Source of the DNA: Enterococcus raffinosus
GTDB lineage: Bacteria; Bacillota; Bacilli; Lactobacillales; Enterococcaceae
Length of the DNA: 64,000 bases
Assembly: GCF_001886185.1 (NCBI RefSeq)
Contig: NZ_JXLA01000017.1
Span: forward strand, 1-64,000
Reading direction: 5' to 3'
A program made the translations under genes and the position numbers. Below, in pieces: positions 54,596 through 61,747 of this stretch (the stretch's first letter is position 1; every line of letters begins with the position of its first letter). The notes beneath the pieces were generated by a model. The model made no database searches and was not told where the DNA came from. It saw only the letters and a list, made by a program, of their open reading frames with translations.

Positions 54596-55795
54596 TTATT
54601 TTTCCACCGCCAGCCAAACAATCAAAGTTCCGGCAATCGAAATCATCGTTCCAATCAAAAGCATGGTGGAAACAGATAAAAAGCTGAGCATCTGACCACC
54701 GACAAACGCACCGATAATGCCGCCCATCGTATTTGCAGTCGCCATCAAGGTCTGTCCTTTGACCAAATCCTTTTGCGGAATAATTTGGTTGGTATAATAG
54801 ACCGATGCCATCGTATGCATCGCAAAGCCGACCATTTGCAGGCTCTGAGCCACGTTAATTAGAAAAATACTGCCAGCAAATAAGATTAATAGCGCTTTGA
54901 CTGAGAAAAAGAAGGCCGCGACGCGCATTAATGAATGAATCTTGAACCGACGTAACAACCAAGAAAAGAAGAACATTGTCGGAAGCTCACTTAGCGCCGC
55001 AACCGATAAGGAAGAACCAACATTAGCTTCGGTTCCACCTAATGGATGCAAGATTTGAAACATATAGCTGTTGGTAATAGTATGAAAGACAAACAGTAAC
55101 GAAACACCGGCCAATAGAACGATAAAGCGTTTGTATTTTTTTATAAATTCCAGCAAGCCAATCGGTTCTTCTAAATGATCCTCCTCATGATGCTCCGGGA
55201 TCAATGACTCCGAATACGTTCCACCATGCCTGCGCGTATCGATTAGTAAAGTCGTCAGTGCAAAAAAGAGAAAAAAGCCAATCAATAAATACAAAATAAC
55301 TGTTGAAGAAAATCGTTCGATCAAGACCCCTGTCACAGCAGATGCAGCCGCAAACGCTAACGATCCAAGTCCCCGTGCGACACCAAAATTAAGATTGTAG
55401 CCGCGACTAATAAAAAAAGTTCCGATAGCAATCGTCAGCGGTTGTAACAGTACCAGACACGCATACAGTAAAATGTAAATCAGTGCTACTATTAAAAAAA
55501 TTTTCGGCACTACCAGCAAAATTCCGGAAAACAGTACAAGTACTAGTGCCATCCCCGCTGCCAACTGCGATAAACGAATCCGAATCATCCGATCAGCAAA
55601 AGAGGCCAAGAACGGTTGGACGATCGCAGCGAATAGATTCGCTAGTGACAAGACCAGTCCAATCTGACTATTAGTAAAATCACGGGACAGTAAAAAAACA
55701 GAAGTGAATGTACTGAGGACTGAATACCCCATCCAGTAGGGAACCTGCATGCTAATATACTGCAGATTCAGTTTGACTTGATGTGTCTTTTCCAT
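54596..55795 (-). CDS. MFS transporter (MFS_1-like, LacY/NupG-type branch)
   Basis: A 399-aa transporter with 12 hydrophobic segments. The loop 2-3 motif is PFLASFADRMIRIRL and the early helix SVLSTFTSVFLLSRDFTNSQIGLVLSLAN is typical of the oligosaccharide/nucleoside symporter branch. A central cytoplasmic loop is acidic and histidine-rich (EHHEEDHLEE). The substrate is unknown. GAGGAGG precedes the ATG, and the gene is monocistronic. Confidence 0.82.
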   Translation of the reverse strand: MEKTHQVKLNLQYISMQVPYWMGYSVLSTFTSVFLLSRDFTNSQIGLVLSLANLFAAIVQPFLASFADRMIRIRLSQLAAGMALVLVLFSGILLVVPKIFLIVALIYILLYACLVLLQPLTIAIGTFFISRGYNLNFGVARGLGSLAFAAASAVTGVLIERFSSTVILYLLIGFFLFFALTTLLIDTRRHGGTYSESLIPEHHEEDHLEEPIGLLEFIKKYKRFIVLLAGVSLLFVFHTITNSYMFQILHPLGGTEANVGSSLSVAALSELPTMFFFSWLLRRFKIHSLMRVAAFFFSVKALLILFAGSIFLINVAQSLQMVGFAMHTMASVYYTNQIIPQKDLVKGQTLMATANTMGGIIGAFVGGQMLSFLSVSTMLLIGTMISIAGTLIVWLAVEK

Positions 55796-55932
55796 ACGAC
55801 CTCCTCAAAAAATATCGTTCACTCATTATACCTGATATAAATGTTGAAATCAGACGAATTTTAGAAAATTGCTTCAAGAAATAAGAAGGAATTTCCGAAA
55901 ATTGCTTTTGGGATACCGTTTATTCGGAAATA

Positions 55933-55963
55933 GGAGGTGTGACAACCCTTTTGTCACACCTCC
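55933..55963 (-). terminator. Hairpin ending the met transporter operon
   Basis: Perfect 12-base stem GGAGGTGTGACA/TGTCACACCTCC with a loop of seven; the T tail is weak. Confidence 0.65.
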
Positions 55964-55969
55964 TTCACC

Positions 55970-56626
55970 TCAATTTTTCGCTTTCTTATAGCAGAAACTG
56001 CCGATCCATTGAACAAGTTGGACAAAAATGACCAGCAAAACAACCGTGCTATACATAATGGTGTTATCAAAGTTTTGATACCCATAGGTAATGGCCACCG
56101 CACCTAACCCGCCGGCACCGACTGTTCCAGCCATTGCCGTGTAACCCAAGACCGAGATAATCGCCAGGGTCAAGCTTGATATCATGCTGGGGAAAGCTTC
56201 AACAAGCATGACCTTGAAGATAATCTGCATGTGTGTGGCGCCAATCGACTTCGCCGCATCTAATGTATAGGGATTGATTTCCAATAAATTATTTTCAAAC
56301 AGCCGTGCGACATAGGGCGTCATCGCAAAGGTTAAGGGGACGACTGCTGCTGATGTTCCAATCGTCGTTCCCACCAATGAACGAGTGAACGGCATCAGTG
56401 CAACCATTAAAATAATAAATGGAAAGGACCGAATGATATTCACAACAAAATCCAGCAAGCGATATATCTTTAAATTAGGAGACAGTCCTTTCTTATTCGT
56501 GATCACTAAAACAACTGCCAAGGCAAAGCCGACGATTGTCGCAATCAACGACGAGACAATCACCATAATTAAGGTACTGACTAAATTAGGCAGCAGCACT
56601 TGGGTAATTAACACGGAATTACTCAC
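55970..56626 (-). CDS. metI: Methionine-family ABC transporter permease
   Basis: A 218-aa permease with five helices and the EAA-type loop in LDAAKSIGATHMQIIFKVMLVEAFPSM. It forms the membrane channel of a MetNIQ importer for methionine or related sulfur amino acids and peptides. Its start overlaps the metN stop by eight bases, so translation is coupled. It is the last gene of the operon. Confidence 0.93.
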   Translation of the reverse strand: MSNSVLITQVLLPNLVSTLIMVIVSSLIATIVGFALAVVLVITNKKGLSPNLKIYRLLDFVVNIIRSFPFIILMVALMPFTRSLVGTTIGTSAAVVPLTFAMTPYVARLFENNLLEINPYTLDAAKSIGATHMQIIFKVMLVEAFPSMISSLTLAIISVLGYTAMAGTVGAGGLGAVAITYGYQNFDNTIMYSTVVLLVIFVQLVQWIGSFCYKKAKN

Positions 56627-57593
56627 TGAACTTCACCTCCTGATAAAGAAAGTGATCTTGATCCGCAAGTTTCAGTAGCTTCTCACTATCTGCATCTGGT
56701 ACTGATACGAATAACGTAGTCAAAGTCTCTTCCTTAAATTGTTCTGTTGTTGCCTTTAACAAATGGGGTGCTTCTATCCCTGCTTGACGCCACAAAACCA
56801 GAATATCCTTTTCTAACTTTGTCACAATTTTTACTATGCGATATCCGATTTTTCCCTCACTAAAGTTGATTGGTGACTCTCCTGTGATTGTTTGCAAAAC
56901 GTTAGAATTATTAAGAAAAACCTGCTGAACAGTATCTTCTTCCACAATTTTTCCTTTTTGCAAAATGGCGACACGATCACAAATCTTCTTTACCACTTCC
57001 ATTTGATGGGTTACCACGACAATCGTTAGCCCCATCTTTTGGTTCAATTTTAAAAGTAAATCCAAAATACCATTTGTAATGTTGGGATCCAACGCCGAGG
57101 TCGCCTCATCACAGAGGAGAATCTCAGGATTCATCGTCAAAGCTCTAGCAATCGCTGCTCGTTGTTTTTGCCCACCAGACAATTGCCTAGGCTTCATATG
57201 CGCCTTATCAGCAATCCCCACTTCTGTCAGGAGCTCTTCCACGCGTGCTTTGATTGTTTCTTTAGAGTACCCACTGCATTCCAATGGCAAAGCAACATTC
57301 TTATAGATCGTTTTTTGTTCGATTAAAGAATTTCCTTGAAAGATCATTCCGATTTTTTTCTTCATTTCACGTAATTGCTTTTCCGATAGTTTCTCTAGCG
57401 CTTGTGTACCAATCCTGATGCTGCCGGATTCACTTTGCTCCAATCCGTTGATACAACGCAGCAAGGTTGATTTCCCCGCACCGCTGATCCCTAAGATTCC
57501 CATAATAGTCCCAGACGGTATCGTCAATGAAATATCTTCTAAGATCGTTTGCTCGCCGTACCTTTTATTTATCTGATCGATGACTATCTCCAT
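56619..57593 (-). CDS. metN: Methionine-family ABC transporter ATPase
   Basis: A 324-aa ATPase. Walker A is GISGAGKST, the signature is LSGGQKQRAAIARAL, and Walker B is ILLCDEATSALD. The C-terminal 75 residues (from about 250) form an NIL domain, which in MetN binds methionine to inhibit uptake. The gene starts 11 bases after the DUF169 gene and overlaps metI. Confidence 0.94.
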   Translation of the reverse strand: MEIVIDQINKRYGEQTILEDISLTIPSGTIMGILGISGAGKSTLLRCINGLEQSESGSIRIGTQALEKLSEKQLREMKKKIGMIFQGNSLIEQKTIYKNVALPLECSGYSKETIKARVEELLTEVGIADKAHMKPRQLSGGQKQRAAIARALTMNPEILLCDEATSALDPNITNGILDLLLKLNQKMGLTIVVVTHQMEVVKKICDRVAILQKGKIVEEDTVQQVFLNNSNVLQTITGESPINFSEGKIGYRIVKIVTKLEKDILVLWRQAGIEAPHLLKATTEQFKEETLTTLFVSVPDADSEKLLKLADQDHFLYQEVKFSE

Positions 57594-57604
57594 CTACTCA
57601 ACAC

Positions 57605-58405
57605 CTAACGTTTCACGCCTTGATAAGCGCCTCTAAAATAATTGTCTCGTTTTCGCACATCGTAAAAATCCGGGACCTCATCCTCTGCGATTTTTTTGAT
57701 GATTTTACGTTTTTTCTCCAATAACTCCATGGGGTTCAATGTTTCCTCTAAACCCTCGATCATCGTTTCGAACACCTCATAAGGAAGACCGACACAAAGT
57801 TCTTCATCTTTCCAGCGTGCGACATAGCGCGTTCCAGAGCACATCATTGAAAGATTGATCAGACCTGTCTCGTAAGGATAGGATGTCCCTTCCTGACAGA
57901 TCCCCTGCATTCCGGTCATCTTGATGTTTTTCGCTTGTCCATTAAAATACGCATTCCCCTGCAAGATCCGCATCGCATTAAACGGTGTTGTAATAACCAA
58001 AATAACGTCAGGAGCGCTTTTCCATACCTCAATAGGCTCTACCGCAACTCCATAAGAAGGCTCGCTGCAATAAACCATGTCATCCGCAATTTCCTTGCTT
58101 ACCTCAATATCCTTATAGACTCCCATCTTGGCATGCTTTCGTCCACTAGCACTGTATTCATCATTTTCAATCAATCCTAAAGCTACTGCAGAGGCCGGAC
58201 AACCGAAATTATCAATCGACAGTTTCACACTGATCCCTTCTGTTGCCTGCTGAACCGCTCGACAATAGGGAACCAATTTCTTTGTTGCAGGTGCGTCATA
58301 GGCTTCGAAAGCTTCTTTTGTTCGCAAAAAGCTGATCCCGACAACGTTCCGTTTCAGCTCCAACAAATAATTTAATCGGCGGTCGAGTTCATGATATTTA
58401 TTCAT
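57605..58405 (-). CDS. DUF169 protein inside a met transporter operon
   Basis: A 266-aa DUF169 protein. Conserved cysteines occur in LVPYCRAVQQA, DNFGCPASAVALGL, MVYCSEPSYG, GICQEGTSYP, MMCSGTR and ELCVGLPYE, six in total, suggesting metal or thiol chemistry. The family has no established biochemical function. The gene lies between metQ (eight-base overlap with its stop) and metN, an unusual position for this transporter, so its product probably handles the imported substrate. The start is the ATG at 58405; GGGAG lies 12 bases upstream. Confidence 0.85.
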   Translation of the reverse strand: MNKYHELDRRLNYLLELKRNVVGISFLRTKEAFEAYDAPATKKLVPYCRAVQQATEGISVKLSIDNFGCPASAVALGLIENDEYSASGRKHAKMGVYKDIEVSKEIADDMVYCSEPSYGVAVEPIEVWKSAPDVILVITTPFNAMRILQGNAYFNGQAKNIKMTGMQGICQEGTSYPYETGLINLSMMCSGTRYVARWKDEELCVGLPYEVFETMIEGLEETLNPMELLEKKRKIIKKIAEDEVPDFYDVRKRDNYFRGAYQGVKR

Positions 58406-59210
58406 AGAAAGTAAACACTCCCTTGAAATGATCATTAATCCCCTTTTTACTTTCTTTTGTCGTGAAAGAGTTATTGATTGCTTTCGCCCAATCCGTATCC
58501 TTATTCTTCTCTTTTACAATCAAGCTGATTGGAAAATCCTTCGCATGTTGGTCACGGATCAGATAATCCTTATAATCTTCACCTGAATTAAACATGAAAG
58601 TAAAGAAACAAGTCGCTGCGTCTAAGTCCTCTAAGCTACGAACCGTCTGAGCCTGTTCAATCTCCACGAACTTGAAGTTTTTTGGATTATCAACAATGTC
58701 CAATGCTGTATACCCCGATTTCTTCTCTTCGCTTAATTTGATTAAACCAGCATCTTGCATCATTAATAAAGAATTGTCTCTATTCATAGCATCATTCATG
58801 ATTGCGATCTGCGCCCCATCAGGCAACTCATCGATTTTATCGTATTTAGATGAGTACAAGCCAATGCCCGTATAGTAAACGTGAGGCGTCATCATTGCTA
58901 ACTCGCCGCCTTTTTGTTCATTGAAAGATTTCATAAAGGGTTCATGCTGGGCGAATGATGCATCTACATTGCCATCCTGAACAGCTTGTAAAGCCTCAAT
59001 ATTATTCGAAAAGACAACAAATTCCGGTGTATAACCTTCTGCCTCCATAGATTCCTTCGCTGCTTTCAATGAATTCTCTGATACTTGATTGCAGGCAATC
59101 TTAATATCCTTCTTCTCCTCTTTTTCCGTCGCGGCTTCCTTTTTTGATCCGCAAGCACCCAATACAAAAATTGCTGCTAACATAGCTAAAATTACTTTTG
59201 CCTTTTTCAT
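58398..59210 (-). CDS. metQ: Methionine-family substrate-binding lipoprotein
   Basis: A 270-aa NlpA/MetQ lipoprotein. The signal peptide ends with the lipobox LGAC and the lipidated cysteine is C20. The mature part has the family blocks IKIACNQVSENSLKAAKESMEAEGY and VDASFAQHEPFMKSFNEQKGG. It hands substrate to MetI/MetN. It is the first structural gene here, whereas metNIQ is the usual order, and it lies behind an elaborate leader. Confidence 0.93.
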   Translation of the reverse strand: MKKAKVILAMLAAIFVLGACGSKKEAATEKEEKKDIKIACNQVSENSLKAAKESMEAEGYTPEFVVFSNNIEALQAVQDGNVDASFAQHEPFMKSFNEQKGGELAMMTPHVYYTGIGLYSSKYDKIDELPDGAQIAIMNDAMNRDNSLLMMQDAGLIKLSEEKKSGYTALDIVDNPKNFKFVEIEQAQTVRSLEDLDAATCFFTFMFNSGEDYKDYLIRDQHAKDFPISLIVKEKNKDTDWAKAINNSFTTKESKKGINDHFKGVFTFYE

Positions 59211-59267
59211 TATGATTCTCCTTATCGTTTTTTTGTGTTAAAGCCCCATTCATGTGTTTGAGCGCAC

Positions 59268-59295
59268 AAAAAAGAAACATACAATTCTGTATGCT
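59268..59295 (-). promoter_or_regulatory. Terminator-like hairpin in the metQ leader
   Basis: Minus-strand CATACA/TGTATG stem with loop GAAT followed by TTTCTTTTTT, 58 bases before metQ. Its counterpart lies in the leader at 60337-60362. Confidence 0.6.
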
Positions 59296-59364
59296 CCCCC
59301 GATCCATAGAAAAAAACATGTTTCTCACACGCTAAAGAAAGGAGGGATTTTTTGTTTACTCATT

Positions 59365-59383
59365 GACTTAGAAACTCTAAGTC
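59365..59383. promoter_or_regulatory. Palindrome in the metQ leader
   Basis: GACTTAGAAACTCTAAGTC: perfect eight-base arms, three-base centre. It matches the palindrome at 60433-60447. Confidence 0.6.
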
Positions 59384-59399
59384 CACCGTTCACTCAAAC

Positions 59400-59420
59400 T
59401 CACAGCTGATACATAAACAA
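59400..59420 (-). CDS. Candidate leader peptide upstream of metQ (6 codons)
   Basis: A TTG-initiated frame MFMYQL ends in CTG-TGA. The SD AGGAGGTGG is at 59426-59434 with eight bases between GGAGG and the start codon, the same spacing as in the sister leader. The stop is followed 16 bases later by the CTTAGAG-type palindrome. It contains two Met codons. It is too short for homology support, so its reality rests on the SD and the parallel with 60466-60483. Confidence 0.5.
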   Translation of the reverse strand: MFMYQL

Positions 59421-59459
59421 AACTTCCACCTCCTAAAAATTAAAAGCGTTATCATTAAG

Positions 59460-59488
59460 AGTATAGCCGAAAGAGAAATACTTCACAA
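59460..59488 (-). promoter_or_regulatory. Promoter of the metQ-DUF169-metN-metI operon
   Basis: Minus-strand TTGTGA (59483-59488), 17-base spacer, TATACT (59460-59465). Confidence 0.65.
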
Positions 59489-59512
59489 TGACTCTTAAAA
59501 AATAAAGAATGC

Positions 59513-59545
59513 TAAAAAAGCCGAATCCATTGTTAGATTCGGCTA
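59513..59545 (-). terminator. Terminator after the sorting-signal remnant
   Basis: Minus-strand AGCCGAATC/GATTCGGCT stem followed by six T; it ends the rhodanese-lipoprotein transcript. Confidence 0.85.
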
Positions 59546-59552
59546 ATTTTTA

Positions 59553-59723
59553 TTATCGTTTCTTGAAGTACACCCATCCACTAGCCGCTAGCGCAACCAT
59601 TCCTAAAACAACAAAAATTGGTTGTTCGCCTTCACCAGTATTTGGATAGACTTTTTTCCATGCGCTATCTAGCCAATTCTGACTAGTATTTCTTCCGCCA
59701 GTAACGTTCGATGTAATTTCACA
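59553..59723 (-). pseudogene. Remnant of an LPXTG-type cell-wall protein (C-terminal sorting signal only)
   Basis: A 56-codon open stretch without a start codon encodes a textbook sorting signal: YPNTG (an LPXTG variant), then the hydrophobic segment PIFVVLGMVALAASGWVYF, then the positive tail KKR and a stop. It is preceded in frame by TAG at 59724-59726. A sortase signal without a secreted protein in front is not functional, so this is most likely the 3' end of a deleted or degraded surface-protein gene, 40 bases after the rhodanese-lipoprotein stop. Confidence 0.7.
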
Positions 59724-59763
59724 CTACAAAACGGTCATCAAGAGAGTTCCAAAATTTCAATTA

Positions 59764-60249
59764 TTAATCCGTCACCCAAAGCTTATTATCATCCTTATAC
59801 GGCCATTTCTTCGCACCGTTCTCAACGATGAATAGACGGGATTCATCAATTCCTTCATCGATCAATAGTGAGATTGTACGTTTTGCACCGCCTCCACCAC
59901 CAGGGCAGACTACATAAATCGGGTTATCGCCATCTTTGAATTGATCAGCATTATCAACGACTAATTTTTCCAACTCTTCCGTATCTACTGGATACGCACG
60001 TACACTGATTGAGTTCGGCAGGTGTCCTTTTTTATAGTCGGCTTCTGGTTGAATATCAATAATCTGATAATCGGTTGAATCATCAGTTTCAAGTACCTTT
60101 TTCATATCTTCAGGAGAAATCATTTGCCATTCGATGTCTGCTTCCGCACGATCTTTCTTTTCTTCCTTTTTGTCGTTATTTGAACATCCTGCTACTACCA
60201 ATGCAACCATGGCCAAAGCGATCAATAATCCACTTACTCGTTTTTTCAT
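59764..60249 (-). CDS. Rhodanese-fold lipoprotein
   Basis: A 161-aa lipoprotein with lipobox VVAGC (lipidated C22), an acidic linker and a rhodanese fold (YQIIDIQPEADYKKGHLPNSISV). The catalytic loop position reads CPGGGGGAKR with C115: the cysteine is kept but the rest is a glycine-rich loop unlike the usual CxxGxR. It would sit outside the membrane, facing imported sulfur compounds or cell-surface thiols. It has its own leader resembling that of metQ. Confidence 0.8.
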   Translation of the reverse strand: MKKRVSGLLIALAMVALVVAGCSNNDKKEEKKDRAEADIEWQMISPEDMKKVLETDDSTDYQIIDIQPEADYKKGHLPNSISVRAYPVDTEELEKLVVDNADQFKDGDNPIYVVCPGGGGGAKRTISLLIDEGIDESRLFIVENGAKKWPYKDDNKLWVTD

Positions 60250-60336
60250 TTTTCAAAATCCTTCTTTCGTTCTAATTTTTGTTTGGATCACTTGCTTCAT
60301 GAGTCCTTGCTTTCCATCCGCCAAAAATTTCCCACG

Positions 60337-60362
60337 CAAATAAACATACTGTTTTGGTATGC
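60337..60362 (-). promoter_or_regulatory. Terminator-like hairpin in the rhodanese-lipoprotein leader
   Basis: Minus-strand CATAC/GTATG stem with loop CAAAACA followed by TTTATTTG. Same stem bases as the hairpin at 59268-59295. Confidence 0.55.
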
Positions 60363-60432
60363 ATTTTGAAGGTATCTAATTGTGTGGTTAATCACATATA
60401 TTTTTTGAGGAAAAGAATGCTAAATAAACTCG

Positions 60433-60447
60433 CTTAGAGACTCTAAG
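60433..60447. promoter_or_regulatory. Palindrome in the rhodanese-lipoprotein leader
   Basis: CTTAGAGACTCTAAG, seven-base arms with a one-base centre; shares CTTAGA/TCTAAG with the metQ leader palindrome. Confidence 0.6.
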
Positions 60448-60465
60448 TTGAATTTGGCCTCATAG

Positions 60466-60483
60466 TCATAGTCGTTTTGACAT
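60466..60483 (-). CDS. Candidate leader peptide upstream of the rhodanese lipoprotein (5 codons)
   Basis: ATG-initiated MSKRL followed by TGA. The SD AGGAGGTG lies eight bases upstream (60490-60497). The palindrome begins 18 bases after the stop. Like its sister at 59400-59420 it ends Leu-TGA. The basic KRL end is reminiscent of short arrest peptides, but no arrest is shown. Confidence 0.5.
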   Translation of the reverse strand: MSKRL

Positions 60484-60526
60484 TTCTTTCACCTCCTGTG
60501 CCTCATGTAAGGGCTGTCTCAATCAA

Positions 60527-60555
60527 AGTATATAGAAAGGAAAACGCTTTTTCAA
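60527..60555 (-). promoter_or_regulatory. Promoter of the rhodanese-lipoprotein gene
   Basis: Minus-strand TTGAAA (60550-60555), 17-base spacer, TATACT (60527-60532). Confidence 0.65.
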
Positions 60556-60635
60556 TAACAATTCGCAATTAAGAGCAATGTTGCAAAATCTTTTATATCC
60601 GTTAAAAAACTTGAATAAAATCACACTCCACTCTA

Positions 60636-60671
60636 ATAAAAAAGACACAGAAATGTTTGTCTGTGTCTTTG
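60636..60671 (-). terminator. Terminator of apbE
   Basis: Minus-strand AAAGACACAG/CTGTGTCTTT stem with a T tail. Confidence 0.88.
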
Positions 60672-60674
60672 CTG

Positions 60675-61601
60675 TCATAGCTCAATTCTTCCTTTTAACC
60701 CATCACTGATTGCCATTTGCTGATCTGTGGTAATGACGATGCCCTCGATTGCTTCGAGCTTATTTAGTTCCGCTATTACTTCGTATGCTTTTTTTCCAAA
60801 TAAGCGCGTTGTCCAGATTTCACCATCTAAGGATTTTTTTGAAACGATCGTTAAACTGGCAAGATCCGTTTCTATCGGATATCCTGTTTGACTGTCAAAA
60901 ATGTGATGATAGGTTTTCCCCTCCCAGACAAACTTTCGTTCATATATACCCGATGTTACGACAGACTCATCCTTCACTTTGACCACCGCTACATAATTTC
61001 CTCGTGGCAGGAAGGGATTTTGAATCCCAATTCGCCAACGTCCTTCTTCTCGTTGCGGCGCGGGACCATAGGTCAGCACATTTCCGCCGAGATCAATGAA
61101 GCCGGCCTTTGCTTGTGCGGCTTTAAAATCAGCAATGATTTTATCGGCAAAATAGCCTTTTGCTAACGCTCCCAAGTCTATCGCCATCCCTGGATGCTTC
61201 AAGTAAACGGTCTGTTTCACATCATTTAATTCAATCGCAGAGGGATCAATCAACGGAAGCAGCTCCTGAATTTTTTCCGCCGAGGGATAGTTCGCATCTT
61301 TGAAGCCTACTCGCCACTCTTGAATCAAAGGGCCAATAGCGATATTCAGTGCACTGTCTTTGACCAAACTTTGTTCTTTTCCTATTTTGATCAATTCATA
61401 CAGTTCATCATCTACTTTGACTGGTTTAAGACCTGCGTGATGATTGACTTTCATGAGTTCAGAGTCCTCTGCATTCGCGCTAAAGCGCTGTTCAAAGTCA
61501 CGCAGCCGAGTCTCAGCATTTACTAACAAGCTTTCCGCTTCAGGATGTTGGACCCAAAGCTTGATCACGGTTCCCATCAAATGCAGTATTTTTTCATTCA
61601 T
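60675..61601 (-). CDS. apbE: ApbE: FAD:protein FMN transferase, cytosolic form
   Basis: A 308-aa ApbE-family flavin transferase. Family motifs are MGTVIKLWV, DLGALAKGYFADKI, GFIDLGGNVLTYG and the late YHHIFDSQTGYP. The enzyme attaches FMN to a Thr/Ser of target proteins. There is no signal peptide or lipobox, unlike secreted ApbE, so the target should be cytosolic or membrane-inner. No FMN-binding-domain protein is encoded in this window. The ATG at 61601 follows AGAGAGGA. Confidence 0.88.
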   Translation of the reverse strand: MNEKILHLMGTVIKLWVQHPEAESLLVNAETRLRDFEQRFSANAEDSELMKVNHHAGLKPVKVDDELYELIKIGKEQSLVKDSALNIAIGPLIQEWRVGFKDANYPSAEKIQELLPLIDPSAIELNDVKQTVYLKHPGMAIDLGALAKGYFADKIIADFKAAQAKAGFIDLGGNVLTYGPAPQREEGRWRIGIQNPFLPRGNYVAVVKVKDESVVTSGIYERKFVWEGKTYHHIFDSQTGYPIETDLASLTIVSKKSLDGEIWTTRLFGKKAYEVIAELNKLEAIEGIVITTDQQMAISDGLKGRIEL

Positions 61602-61682
61602 GTTTGCGTTCCTCTCTTTTTCTCCTATCAATCAGCTTAATAGATTTCTAGTCAGAACAAAAGAGAAAGTTCTGGAATTGCT

Positions 61683-61711
61683 TTGAAACCGTTAATGTAA
61701 TCGCTTATACT
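61683..61711 (+). promoter_or_regulatory. Promoter of the OCD-tautomerase-serine dehydratase operon
   Basis: TTGAAA (61683-61688), 17-base spacer, TATACT (61706-61711). Confidence 0.75.
61684..61697 (+). promoter_or_regulatory. Candidate CcpA cre site
   Basis: TGAAACCGTTAATG matches the cre consensus TGWAANCGNTNWCA at 12 of 14 positions and overlaps the -35 box, where CcpA binding would repress. Confidence 0.5.
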
Positions 61712-61747
61712 TCTAGGTATGAAAGAAAATTTCTAAAGGGGGATTTT

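Noticed and set aside
59211-59488. SAM riboswitch or T-box upstream of metQ
   Set aside because: No T-box sequence or specifier-stem pattern and no SAM-I core is visible; a mini-ORF with palindrome is what the sequence shows.
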